Assembly (NCBI GenBank): GCA_958298945.1
Contig: OY282609.1
Location: 12,196,326-12,260,325, forward strand
From: Atherix ibis
Lineage: Eukaryota > Arthropoda > Insecta > Diptera > Athericidae
Length of the DNA stretch: 64,000 nt
Reading direction: 5' to 3'
Under the pieces are notes generated by a model. That model searched no databases, was not told where the DNA came from, and saw only the letters and a program-made list of their open reading frames with translations. Below are positions 48,941-60,243 of the stretch, piece after piece (within the stretch, counting starts at the first letter, position 1; every line of letters starts with the position of its first letter). The position numbers were made by a program, and so were the translations under genes.

Positions 48941-49263
48941 TCTTAAGGTACACACAATCCAAGGTGATTACACTTAATAACATGTTTACGTTACTTGAAA
49001 ATGTAGCATCAGAATACTGTCCTCCCAATAAAGTCATTTCTGCTACCAAATTTTTATCCTTCTTCCACCCACCATAATTCTAAGCACCCTAAATGGGGTT
49101 ACCGCGTTAGTAATAATAATGACTCTACAAGACGCACTATCCTATACAAACTATCAAGTAATTTCTCCTCCAGCTCAAACTTACTGGCCGACATCTGCTT
49201 CTAAACGACCCGATGTCCTTGCCTAATTGATTACCTCTCACTTCATAGCCCCTTATTCGCATA
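48941..49263 (+). pseudogene. jockey-clade LINE endonuclease relic, left half
   Basis: Readable blocks SKHPKWGYRVSNNN (about 49075-49115), RRTILYKLSSN (about 49135-49165) and TYWPTSASKRPDVLA (about 49180-49225). They correspond to the NAKHPKWG, GRxLYKL and TYWPxSxxxRPDVLD motifs of the jockey apurinic-like endonuclease domain. It stops at TA 49264-49265 where mariner F is inserted and resumes at 49922. Confidence 0.75.
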
Positions 49264-49265
49264 TA

Positions 49266-49919
49266 CGAGGTGTGTTCAAAAAGGCGAATTTTGAATTTCC
49301 GCGGGTTCCGTATATTCGATTTTCGATTTTTTGTGGCGTTATGTTGGTACTCATTTCATTCACTTATGCCGACAAGTTCGACCATTTTGAATGTTCAGTT
49401 AATTTATGACAGCTGTTTTGCTTGCACGTTTTTTGGCTCGTCTTCGATTTTTGCCCATTTTTGACCAAAAACAGCATCGCATTGACATCGCTTACAGTTT
49501 TCTTCGATTGCAGGGGCGTGGTGCATCATGAGTTCTTGCCACAGGGTAGAACGGTCAATATGGAATATTACCTGCAAGCTATGCGCAAGTTGCGCGAAGC
49601 AGTTTGCACCATGATAATGCCCCTGCTCACGCATCATTGCTTGTGCGCGTATTTTTGGCCAGATCTGCCCCCCTGTGACTTTTTCTTGTTCCTGAAACAG
49701 ATTCTTTGATCCATTTTTGGGAATGGGCAAAAGTCGAAGACGAGCCAAAACACGTGCAGGTAAAGCAGCTGTCAAAAATTAACTGAACATTCAAAATGGC
49801 CGAAATTGTCGGCATAAGTGAGAAACATGAGTACTAACATTACGCCACAAAAAATCAAAAATCGAATATACGTAATCCGCGGAAATTCAAAATTCGCGAT
49901 ACTTTTTGAACAGACCTTT
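49266..49919 (+). mobile_element. non-autonomous long-TIR mariner F
   Basis: 654 bp. The left arm (about 49266-49460) and right arm (about 49725-49919) are inverted copies of each other, roughly 190-195 bp. Between them lie only scraps of transposase: the same fusion of the 5' UTR to FDQKQHRI seen in copies E and G, a second deletion from there to LTVFFDCRGVVHHEFLP, and a third joining REAV to the HHDNAPAH region (in broken frame). The inverted ATG region (CAGATTCTTTGATCCAT) sits at 49699-49715. It is inserted in a jockey endonuclease relic with TA on each side; the terminal right base pair is mutated (ACCTTTTA for ACCTCGTA). Confidence 0.85.
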
Positions 49920-49921
49920 TA

Positions 49922-50060
49922 GATACTCTAACTGACCTGAATTCCAATCATAGGAAATAAGTAGAAGGAAGGATTCTCTTGAATTTCCAGAGTAATTCCA
50001 GCTGCCAAATTCTATCAAAACCTGGACTTAAATCAAGAAGGAAGAATTCAAAATAAAAAT
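49922..50060 (+). pseudogene. jockey-clade LINE endonuclease relic, right half
   Basis: TLTDLNSNH immediately after the mariner corresponds to the NLTDLNSDHxPV end of the jockey endonuclease domain, continuing the block that ends at 49263. Similarity fades after 50060. Confidence 0.65.
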
Positions 50061-51394
50061 AAACTCAAAAACGGATTTATAAAATAACCAAAAAGTATTT
50101 TTTGTTGTTGTTAAGAATAAGTAATAAAATCCAATTGAAAAAAACTTAAAATGGGAGTAGAAATAAAAATATCCTTACTTAAGAATCTGTGACAATAAAA
50201 ATAATATTGATAGATCCTTTTCGCTACCCTTGAACATAAAATGTGTGAACAAAAATTAGGTTTAAAAATATTAAAAGTTTTAAAACTTTCCTAGTCAGAT
50301 TATCTGTATAATTAAATCTTATATTCCTATCCTTTTTTATATTACATCCTTAAATAATATATAGCTCACGATACTTTTACAGTTGTTACAATAATCTGAC
50401 TCCTCTTTTTCTTCAAGCAGAATCTGGATTACAATAGATTTGTTCAGCGGGAATTACACATCGCACTTAAAGTATTGTATTATCTACACTGAAAAATATT
50501 TTCTACACATTTTTTATTTTTATTATAGATATTTTCCACTTAAAGAACTCTAAAGAGGTACTCAGAAATAAGCATTGATCTCAGCATGATCTTATACCTT
50601 GACAACAAAATCCTGTTTCAGTTTCTCAGAAGGTAATTTTCCCTTTGTTTCCGCTATGAATAAAAGATTTGTGGCCAGCCATAGTATCATGTTGCCATGA
50701 TTGCATGTAACTTCAAGCTATAGTACTGCGCAAATGCAGTTACAGCTGTAGCTGTAACGATGACTATAGCAGTAGCTGTAAATATACTAGCAAGATGTGG
50801 AGGATTGGTAGTACCCATCAGCAAAAGATAATGGCATGCGACCTGCACGCGATAAATACGTGAATTCCTGGACATAAGAAATGTTTAACTGACTTGTAGA
50901 TATCATTTTTAAATAAAAAAGAAGAAAGATTTTAAACAGACTGCAATTCTCAATGATTTATTTGTAGAATTTTAATAAAACAAAACATTAATTTAACTGC
51001 AAATAAAAATGATTTAAAAAGATAACAATTTTTGAAAGAAAATCTTTGCAATAAAAATATAATAATTTAGATAAAATTATGATAAATCGCATTTTGAAAA
51101 CTTTAGTAAAATTTTTCAAACATCAAATTAGTTTCTTTTTAATTTTATATAGTAAACGACTTTTAATATAACTATTTAGTGTTATCCAAATTGTGCTTTG
51201 GTAAGTAAGGTTAAAAAAAATATATTTAAAATTTGGATTTCGATAAAAAATTTTAATTTATTATTTAGCTTAAACTGTGCTTTTATGTATGAAATAAAAT
51301 CTTTACAACAAAACTACATGCAAGACTAGATCCTTTTGTGATAATTCTCGATGACTTTTTTGTACAATTTAAATTATTAACGCTTTAAAGTTTC
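50061..51394. other. AT-rich intergenic sequence
   Basis: No gene recognised. GTTACAGCTGTAGCTGTAAC (near 50740) is a short local inverted repeat. Confidence 0.4.
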
Positions 51395-51880
51395 GAAATT
51401 ATCTGCGTCAACATAATATTTTGCATAGTTCTCCAAGAGCGTCAAATTGCAAACCAAGAGCGTCAAATTGCAAGATCTTGAAGGCCAACTGACATCACCA
51501 AATCTCAAAATTACGAGTTTGGAGAACTTTCTGTCCAATAAACCCAAAACTTTAACGTGTTATGTGATTTGTGGTGCTATCTTGTTAAGAATTAACGGTA
51601 ACGGTCGCTTAGAATTAACGGTAATGGTCTTCTTTCTTCATTTTCAAAGAAATACGGGAAACTCAAACAAAAATGCACATTTCGTAGTCACTTGTAAGTT
51701 TTCTTCAGAGCCATTTAATACAATGCAATTTTACATATTATTATATCCACTGAGCGAGAAATGAGCCTTTTCGTTCAAGAAAATTTGTTCAATTTAAGTG
51801 AGCATTTAAAGGCTGTTCCAGCACCCTAATCACCGTTTCTACTGCTGATTCTATACTTAGTAAAATAATGCATATTGAAA
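51395..51880 (-). pseudogene. DD41D transposase relic, copy 4
   Basis: Shares the order GAAATTATCTGCGTCAAC, AATTACG, TTAACGTGTTATGTGATTTG, AAAATGCACAT, GTCACTTGTAAG, TTCAGAGCC and GAGAAATGAGCC with the copy at 48178. A short direct duplication (CCAAGAGCGTCAAATTGCAA, twice, 51430-51475) and another (AGAATTAACGGTAA twice, 51589-51628) are private to this copy. Confidence 0.6.
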
Positions 51881-52274
51881 AATAAAAATTTAATAATATG
51901 TATCGTATTAAATTTCACTTTTAATAGCGTATATTTTTAACAATTGTCCAATGGCAGGGTTATACTTTCCAAAGTGCAAAATGGATAATATTTTTCACAA
52001 AACTTTTTTGCCAAAAATACATCGAATTTTATTCATAAAATATTAACGCACAAAAATTTTCTTTACGATCAAAAATCAGCAACGCATGCCATCGCATATA
52101 TATTGTTATGCAGTTACATTAGGATGGCTTGTATCGGTTTTGGTTTTTGCCTTAGTAAAAGAAAGAAATTTCCGCCTTTCTTTGTATTTAGGTTAAAAAG
52201 TCCGTGTGCCTTGGCCTAATTGGTATGTAATTAAAATGAAAATTACTATTTTCTATTAAAATAAATTGGGGGAA
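51881..52274. other. AT-rich intergenic sequence
   Basis: No gene recognised. Confidence 0.35.
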
Positions 52275-52302
52275 AAATTGTGTGGATTTTCAGAGCCTCA
52301 TA

Positions 52303-53280
52303 CCAGGTTTATAAGCTTAAATCCGTTGTTTGGTCATAGATGGCGTGAGTGAGCGTATTTAGCTACCATGGACACGTCATACTTTTTTTTATGAGTTTGA
52401 CATCTGTCAATATTAATCAGTGCACATTCTCAGCAATTTCGTACAACAACATACATTTTTCCTTTGGTAATCATGTCTAGTTTTGTGCCAGAAAAAGAGC
52501 ATATGCGAGAATCTGTGCTTTTCTGCTTCAGTTTGAAGAAATCGGCTGCCGAATCGCATCGAATGCTTATGGAGGGAGGCCTATGGTGACAGTGCTTTAT
52601 CGGAAACAACGTGCTGAGATTGGTTTCGTCGGTTCAAAGACGCCAATTTTGGATTGATTCGCAAAAAATGCTGTCGGAGCAATTGGGTGTTACTCAACCA
52701 GCCATTTCCATGCGTCTGCGTGCCACGGGGAAGATTGAAAAGATCGGAAAATGGGTGTCGCATGAATTAAACGATAGGCAGATAGAGCGACGCCAAAACA
52801 CATGCGAAATCTTGCTCGCCAGACAAAAAAGAGAGTCTTTCCTGCATTGGATTGTGACAGGCGATGAAAAGTGGATACAGCGTGCTCTGCGTGAAAAAAG
52901 CAAGGATTATCAACAAAGACATGACAAGCTGATTTTCCTCCACGACAACGCACCATCGCACACGTCAAAAATGTTCCGAAACTACTTGGAGACACTCAAC
53001 TGGGAGATACTATCGCACCCCGCTTATTCACCAGACCTGGCCCCTTCCGACTACACCCTTTTTTCGTCAATGGGACACGCGCTCGCTGAGCAGCACTTCG
53101 ATTCTTACGAAGACATCCGAAAATGGCTTTATGAGTGGTTTGCCTGAAAGGGAAGGAATTTTTTGGCATGGTAGCTAGCGATGGCAAGTACTTTGAGTAA
53201 ATTTGTTTTTGCTTTCTATGAACAAAACATGTGTTTTTTTTTGACTAAAAAACAGCGGATTTTTAAGCTTATACACCTGG
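52303..53280 (+). mobile_element. Mos1-like mariner copy C, internally deleted
   Basis: 978 bp with both terminal repeats (left CCAGGTTTATAAGCTTAAAT, right inverted CCAGGTGTATAAGCTTAAAA) and TA at 52301-52302 and 53281-53282. It has the most complete ends of the three Mos1-like copies. Internal deletions have removed about 270 bp relative to the usual length of about 1.25 kb. Confidence 0.9.
52473..53200 (+). pseudogene. Mos1-like transposase with internal deletions
   Basis: ATG at 52473 begins MSSFVPEKEHMRESVLFCF. The frame is lost at about 52575 (four-base duplication GGAG). A second frame, 52611-53147, carries the LSEQLGVTQPAISMRLRATG helix-turn-helix and the first catalytic block VTGDEKWI. 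This is fused to QRALREKSKDYQQRHDKLIF, the second block FLHDNAPSHTSKM, and HPAYSPDLAPSDYTLFSSMG with the third Asp. All three Asp are therefore present, but the stretch between the first and second (normally about 90 residues) is cut out and a nonsense codon ends the frame at WFA. Inactive. Confidence 0.87.
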
Positions 53281-53400
53281 TATATGACAATTTTGCTCAT
53301 TGAAAAGTTTTTTCAAATCTAAATACAGCACTGAATTGGCATATCTTCTGCACATTCTATATTTTATTAAATAATTCATAAAACAGCAAACTTTAAGCAA

Positions 53401-55319
53401 AATAAACATACATATTTGACAGCTGTTTCACTTTCACGCCACATAATGTATAACTCAATTTAAGGTGGGTTTTTTTTTCAAATGAAAAATTTCTCTATTT
53501 TACAAAATATAAGCATTTAGCAACAAATAAGAATAAATTCAAAATAAATACCTACAACAAAAATGGCAAAAGTTATGAGAAATCTTATGTCTGATAAGAA
53601 TCACAATTTTACTCATCACCTTTTTTTTCTTAAACCTTAAATAATAATTAACATTCTTATCAAATTAAATTAGAAAAAAAAAACAATCTTTCAAAATTCA
53701 CCAACTTGTTGCTTTCACTAAAACTTGAGATTTACGAGTACAAACATCACACCACAAGAGATTCTTATTCAAGATTATGTATCCAAAGTGTAAGGAAAAT
53801 AACTTTTCCAATTTTTTTCTTTTTTCTCATTTTTTTTTTTTTTTAAATAAAATTTCACTTTTAGTTGAGGTTAATGAATTTTAAAAATCTAGTATTTATT
53901 TGGATTTGCTTAGAAATTTATATTGATTCACAGAGTAAGCTTTTATTGGGAAAAAAATTAACCCAACCCCGATTTGATGTTCTTATTTCTAAATTCAATG
54001 GACAATCGTGACAACTATAAAGTAGTCAAAAATACTACAATAATTATAAAAAATTATAATATTACAAAGACCAAATTGGTGTATAAAATTAGGCAATTTT
54101 TCGACAAGAATCATAAATTCAGTTCCATAAAAAACTTTAAAATACGAGTAATAAAAATATTAAAAAAACTTGGATCGTATATATACGAGTACGTTTGCCC
54201 ATAATTTGCGGTCTATCAAAGATAATATTTCGAAATATCTTTTACCATAAAGTTTTTCTTTTCTGAAACATTTCAGAACAACAACACTGAAATTAATTTT
54301 CAATCTCCGCTCAAATCCAATTTATAACCAACCGTAAGTTGATGACAAAAATTACGCAATTATAAAAAATGAATCTATTTTCATATAGTGTTGAAAAAAA
54401 AAACATATATTTTCTACAATAATCGCAACAAAAAAATTAACAGCGATAGTAAATTATTAGTCTTTATTACATCTCTAAATAATAATATTATTATCTACGC
54501 ATTAAATTTCATCGTAAGCAGTGTTATCCGTTGTTTTGACGCATTATTATTGACTTACCATACAAGTTGTGAAAAAAATGAGGTCTCAATGAAAACACAA
54601 AAATATATTGAGTTAATATTTATGTAGCTTGATATAATTTACGTATTCTGCCATAAGTAAAAGACCTAGCATTTTTAAGAGAATTGGTATTTTATCGAGA
54701 CGAAAGCGATTTTAATAGTATTATAAAAGTGCACATGTTATCTTATCTCGTCTACGGGTAGGCCCTTTGCTACTCTAAAATAGATTATCAAACCTACATT
54801 ATATGGTATGCATGGAATTACCTCACTGGAAACTACACATACAATAATATATTTCATACAGTTCAGTTAAGTTTTGTGAACCTTATGAGGTAACAGTGAG
54901 TTTAGTTTGAATTTTAATAAAAGTTCACGTAGAATCTGGCGACCTGTGCGTGAGACCGGCCAAGAACGCTCACTTACAAAGCGACTCAAGTGAATCCAAC
55001 CGAATCAATTAGATTATTTGTACTAACTTAAATTACATATCGCAATAATAGCCACTGCACAGTACTTTTCAAATACTTGAGTTTATAAAAAGAATACCAC
55101 CGTAAAGATCTCAAGATCTGCATTGTTTTACATAAAAATATCCGAAAAAAAAACGCCAATACAGTTGGACAAAATATTTCGACAAATGCATTGAAATACA
55201 TATTTTAGAGTCAGCAATAGCAGTTACTATGTATGGATAAGTAAGATATAGATACGATGAATTATTATTCTTTGTAAACAAATCGACAAGATCGTAATGA
55301 TGACAAAAATCCTAAGAGA
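53401..55319. other. AT-rich intergenic sequence
   Basis: No gene recognised. 76- and 79-codon frames at 53974-54627 are AT-driven. Confidence 0.4.
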
Positions 55320-55372
55320 AAACGTAGCCCTGGTAAAGAGAAAATAATTTTCTCTTTACCAGGGCTACGTTT
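55320..55372. repeat. perfect 53-bp palindrome
   Basis: Arms of 26 bp pair without mismatch around a single central base (55346); the left arm begins AAACGTAGCCCTGGTAAAGA. The core is clearly less AT-rich than its surroundings. Weak outer symmetry continues (CTAAGAGA at about 55312 against TCTCTTAA at about 55385). Confidence 0.92.
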
Positions 55373-55694
55373 ATAATAAAAATAATCTCTTAAATGCATG
55401 ATCAGCTCTTATGTTTGGAGCACTACTCAACTAATTGTGCTCTTTTATGAGCTCTTATTGTATGAGAACTTTTTTCTGGTATGATAGTCCCAACTTAGTC
55501 AGAACAAACTTTCCTCAAACACCAACATGTATTGTAGAGAATAAAATTTATTTAAAGATTATACTTGAGTATCAAAAGACCTTTAATTGTCATATGTAAA
55601 TATATCTTATTAGGCTTTTTTTTTATAAAACATTTTCCAAACACAATTTTTGCTATCAATAATATAAAATTTTTTTACATAAATTGTAATGATA
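55373..55694. other. AT-rich intergenic sequence
   Basis: No gene recognised between the palindrome and the next mariner. Confidence 0.4.
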
Positions 55695-55696
55695 TA

Positions 55697-56569
55697 CGAG
55701 GTCTGTTCAAAAAGTATCGCGAATTTTGAATTTCCGCGGGTTACGTATATTTGATTTTCGATTTTTTGTGGCGTTATGTTGGTACTCATGTCTCACACTT
55801 ATTCCGACAAGTTCGGCCATTTTGAATGTTCAGTTAATTTTTGACAGCTGCTTTACCTGCACGTGTTTTGGCTCGTCTTCGACTTTTGCCATTCCAAAAA
55901 ATGGATCAAAGAATCTGTTTCGGAAACAAGAAAAAGACACAGGGGGCCAGATCTGGGGAATAAGGTGGCTGCGGCATTATTAGTGTGTTGTTTTTGGCCA
56001 AAAATGGCAAATGCCAATTTTTGTTCTTCCACAAATCCGGGCGTTTCTAGCGGATTGCTTCGTGCAACTTGCGCATAATTTGCAGGTAATATTCCTTATT
56101 GACCGTTCTACCCTGTGGCAAGAACTTATGATGCACCACGACCCTGCAATCGAAGAAAACTGTAAGCAAAACCTTCACATTCGACCGAACTTGGCGCTTT
56201 TTTCATCTTGGCTCGTGCGGCACCTTCCATTGGGATGATTGAGCTTTGGTTTCTACGTCATAACTATAAACCCATGGTTCATCACCAGTTATGACCCTCT
56301 GGAGCAAATTTGGGTCATCGCGGACAGAGTCCAAAAGCTCCTTAGCAATGTTAATGCAATGCTGTTTTTGGTCGAAAATGGGCAAAAATCGAAGACGAGC
56401 CAAAACACGTGCAAGCAAAGCAGCTGTCAAAAATTAACTGAACATTCAAAATGGCCGAACTTGTCGCCATAAGTGTGAGATATGAGTACCAACATAACGC
56501 CATAAAAAAAATTGAATACACGTAACCCGTGGGAATTCAAAATTCGTGATACTTTTTGAACAGACCTTG
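55697..56569 (-). mobile_element. non-autonomous long-TIR mariner G
   Basis: 873 bp between TA pairs, transposase sense on the minus strand. Arms 55697 to about 55890 and about 56375 to 56569 are inverted copies. The minus-strand frame 56203-56430 (non-ATG start) joins the 5' UTR translation (TAALLARVLARLRFLPI) to FDQKQHCINIAKELLDSVRD and holds the first catalytic block VITGDEPWVYSYDVE. The left part (55895-56040) carries the inverted ATG start region and the end of the gene. The second catalytic block is deleted. It shares its main deletion junction with copies E and F. Confidence 0.87.
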
Positions 56570-56571
56570 TA

Positions 56572-57978
56572 CACCGATAAAGATAAAAACTATTGAATTC
56601 ATTTTTTTTAACAAGAAAATTAAAATTGAGATTTATTTAATTTATATAAAAAAATATAAAATATTTAGATCTAGTTCCATCGATTGGAAAAAATCCTTTT
56701 TTTTAAATTCCAAAACTATTATAATTTTACATAAACATTACTATTGTATTTTCTAACGACTTCTGAGAATAATTTAAGTTTACTTAACCTTGAATTTTTT
56801 TTTTTAAATTGTAAACGGTCTCCCCCGCTACACAGGCGACTTTCAAATTAATTGTTATTATTTGAAAGCTATCTCAGCTTTTATGTGCTTTTAGTACAAA
56901 CGGTTAGTAATTCAATTTTTGCAGCTTTTTGGGACAAAGCGTTTCAACTTTAAAAGCTAGAGCTATGAAACTTTAAAAGCTACAGCTTTGAGATTTTGAA
57001 AATTAGAGCTTTGTAAGTTTAAAAACTTTTTTTTTCAATTTCAGTTAAAAAAAATTTTAAAATTTATTTTGAAATTATTTCCATTTTTAGGACTATTAAA
57101 TTTCTTCATAGTAATTATTATTTAAACTTGGTTGTTTCTATAAAAATACTATAAATAGAAAATTCTAATTATTTTGAAGATATTTTTGGTTTATTTGTCG
57201 AAGAAGAAATGTTTACCTACAATACCTATGTTTCAAGAAAATTATTCAAATCGAACTATTCAATTTAACAACAAAAAAAAAAACAAAGCAGAAAAAATTA
57301 AGAGTTTGGGGAGAAGAATTTGGAAAAAAAATTCTACACCCCAATTACTAGATTTATGCATTTTTAATTTACACAAAAACATCGTACATATTTAAATGAT
57401 TCAATTTTCTTTTATGTTCAATTTGTCTTAAAATATTTTTTTCAGTTCGTGTGTGGGGGAGAAATATACCGAAACGATGAGGAACCCAATTGGAAAATAT
57501 GCAGAATTCTTGTTGGAGCGTGGGAATCGAATTCTCCTCCATTCCGAAAATCATTGCGTGCATATGTGTACATAATAATGATGATGACTGGGACTCTTTA
57601 TGTGGTGTTGATAATTTCCTTTGGTCCGAATTAATGACTATTTAGAAGATGGCAAGGGCAAACACTTGTACACCATAATATTTATGTATAGATGCCAGTT
57701 TTGCGTATGTAGTTAAATGTCTCGATTTTATTTTTAGTTAAATAAAACCGATAAAAAACCTTACCCTAACAAAAAAAAGGCTAGTGTATCAATTCATTAG
57801 GACCAGAAACGTTTTTAGGTTATTTTTGTCTAAACATCAACTTGATGATAATATAAAATTATGTCAAATTAGTAAGGCAATATTTACACAATTTACTAAA
57901 TGATGATCTTGTTTGCTAGTTTGAACTTTGAAAAAAAAACGTTTTCTTTATTATTGAAAATTGAAATTTCTTTTTTTT
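56572..57978. other. AT-rich intergenic sequence
   Basis: Contains the 23-bp-period repeat (56946). A 60-codon stretch at 57449-57634 is preceded by an acceptor-like TTTTTTTCAG and is slightly less AT-rich, but no homology is recognised. Confidence 0.35.
56946..57026. repeat. 23-bp tandem repeat, about 3.5 units
   Basis: Units start AACTTTAAAAGCTAGAGCTA, AACTTTAAAAGCTACAGCTT and GATTTTGAAAATTAGAGCTT, followed by a partial AGTTTAAAAAC. Confidence 0.75.
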
Positions 57979-58008
57979 ACTATAGACCCTATCTCTAGGG
58001 TCTATAGT
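57979..58008. repeat. 13-bp perfect hairpin
   Basis: ACTATAGACCCTA (57979-57991) pairs exactly with TAGGGTCTATAGT (57996-58008) around TCTC. No adjacent gene, so a terminator role is not suggested. Confidence 0.85.
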
Positions 58009-60243
58009 TCTTCAGTTCCCATTTACTGGGACATTCTATATATTCGATATTTTATATTATATTTTTACATTAAGTGGGTTAACGTGTACAAGAGCAGGGA
58101 TTCTCAATCTACTTAGGTATGTGAATAATTTGTGCGATTTGAAAGTTGTGTTTTTTTATAACGTGTATATACGCAGATATAAATTTATGGCTGTACTCGT
58201 ACATATTCATATGCATTTTGAAAAACATTTATTTCACATTAATCGAATAAAAACAGAGCAGATACAATGGGGGAAGAAATTTATCTGTGGTTCGTGTTCA
58301 ACTTTAGGGAGGAAAAGAGATTGCTGTACGAAATGAAATGAAAATATTCGGTACCAAAAATACTACGCACAATTGCAACAAAATAATTTGGGAGAATTTT
58401 TTTTCAAATTGGATTCGAGGTCTCGTTTCCGATCGTTGGCTTCCAACTAGAAAGACGGGTCCCCTTATCAGAATAGTACAGTGCATCAAGTTAAAAGTAA
58501 TAACATCTGTTGGTTCCCACGCTCGCATATACGCGGGCAACCGAGTCGTGTTCATGGCATTTGGTAGAGTTTGCAGTAACTGACAATCAATGTATTTGTA
58601 TGGCCACTATAGTCTGAAACTGATTAATCCCCGACGGTCAATACTGAAGGCAAAATATTCATAATTTTCTTTATTTCATTTGTTTAAAAATACCAATAAA
58701 AATAATGTGGTGACAATAATCGAGGGTGAAACTAATTGCATATTAGATAAGTTTCCAATATTTTTATTTATATTTATAAATTCTATGAGATAGTATGGTA
58801 GAAGCTCTGAAGAAAGTATAGATTTTTCCACTTTTAATTGTACGTAATCTGAATTCTCTACGTTCAAGGCTGAATTCCAAAAATATTTGCCCTTTATGGT
58901 TACAGTTAGTCTGACCACAAGACCTTGCAGCCTGACAAAAAAATTATATTGCACATCGAAACAGGTGGACACCAATTTAATGCACGCATGAAAATGGAAA
59001 TAATTTCCCTTTAAGTTTTTTTTTTTGCTGTTAATGGTAAGTGTTACTCAAATAATCACTGCACTCCATATTTTTGTTGGAGGGGTTATTAAGTATCTTA
59101 AAAAATTAGCATGTCTTTTTTCGGATCTACGAGTATTCAAGAGTAGTTGCTATTATGTTGAATAAAAAACAAACACCTTTAGAGAAAGATATGGAATTTT
59201 GTCTCTCCAACGTAAGGGTTTCTTACGTACATCCATAAATAAATAGTAGCAAAGAAATGAGGGTGAACAAAACAGACTTTATAGCAAAATAAGAATATAA
59301 AAATTAATTCTTATTGGAAATAAAGCCGACGGACGGAATGAAAACAGTTTTTAATTTATCAAGGGTTGGTTTTCTTGTATTATTCAGATTAAATTTTCAA
59401 GAGTTTATACTGATGATATTCTGTCCTCAAAAAAAATGCCAGCTCTAGATTTAAGAACCAATAATTTAAGAACCAATCAAAAAAAAACATCCAAAAATCT
59501 TTGAAATTTTTTGATTATAATTGAAATTAAAAGATTTTTTTTTTTATTATATTTATTATCAATTCTAGAGTAAATTATTATTGAAAAAAGACTATAGTCG
59601 AAAATAAATAATAAACTAATTCATAGATTAATAAAATATTCGATAAAAATTTACAAATTACGAGTACATATTCAATTACAAATCAATTACAAGAATAGAA
59701 TATCAATTAATAAAAAGGCTTTTATATAAATAATATTGTATGTACAAAAATTATACTTTATTATAGAAAGGATAAAAATAATGTCCTTATTCAAAGTTTA
59801 ATTATTATACTTGACAGTATTTTTTTTGTCCATTGTTGATTTTTATTCATTTTTAAAAGGACTTTTATATTCCATTGCATGCAACACGCACATTACATCT
59901 TTTAAAAATTTGTTCAATTTATTTGGATTTAACCCTATTTATTTTTAACATTTAATTATCATATTTATAAATTTATTTATTAATGACTTTTTCATCATAA
60001 AATATGTCCTTGTTAAAAGTCGTATAAGTCAGCAGCAATTATAAAAATTTAATATTATGGAAATCATAATAATTATCTGTTAATTAATTGTGCTACCAAG
60101 AAAACTCATAATTTTAATAATATGTGTAGAAAATTGACGGAATAAAAAATTACTTGATTTATTATTGATAATCAAAAATTTGATTTCGATTTTCTTTAAT
60201 TTTCCTTTAAAATATTGTATATCGATATAAAGGAGTAATAATA
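58009..60243. other. AT-rich intergenic sequence with a more balanced segment
   Basis: 58260-58600 is less AT-rich and open in both strands for about 80 codons (plus 58338-58583, minus 58304-58555), but neither translation resembles a family I know. The remainder has no recognised feature. Confidence 0.35.

Larger units (their letters stand above)
52275..53400 (-). pseudogene. DD41D relic, copy 5, split by a Mos1-like mariner
   Basis: 52283-52302 (ATTTTCAGAGCCTCATA) and 53281 onward (TATGACAATTTTGCTCATTG to AACAGCAAACTTTA near 53395) are continuous with each other when the mariner is removed, and align with TTTCAGAGCTTCATATATCA and following bases at 48534 in the relic at 48178. The relic is only about 130 bp outside the mariner. 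Confidence 0.6.

Noticed and set aside
57449..57634. Possible exon after an acceptor-like TTTTTTTCAG
   Set aside because: No homology, no matching donor that I could defend, and such acceptors are frequent in T-rich DNA.
57979..58008. Hairpin as a transcription terminator
   Set aside because: Eukaryotic context and no gene nearby; listed only as an inverted repeat.
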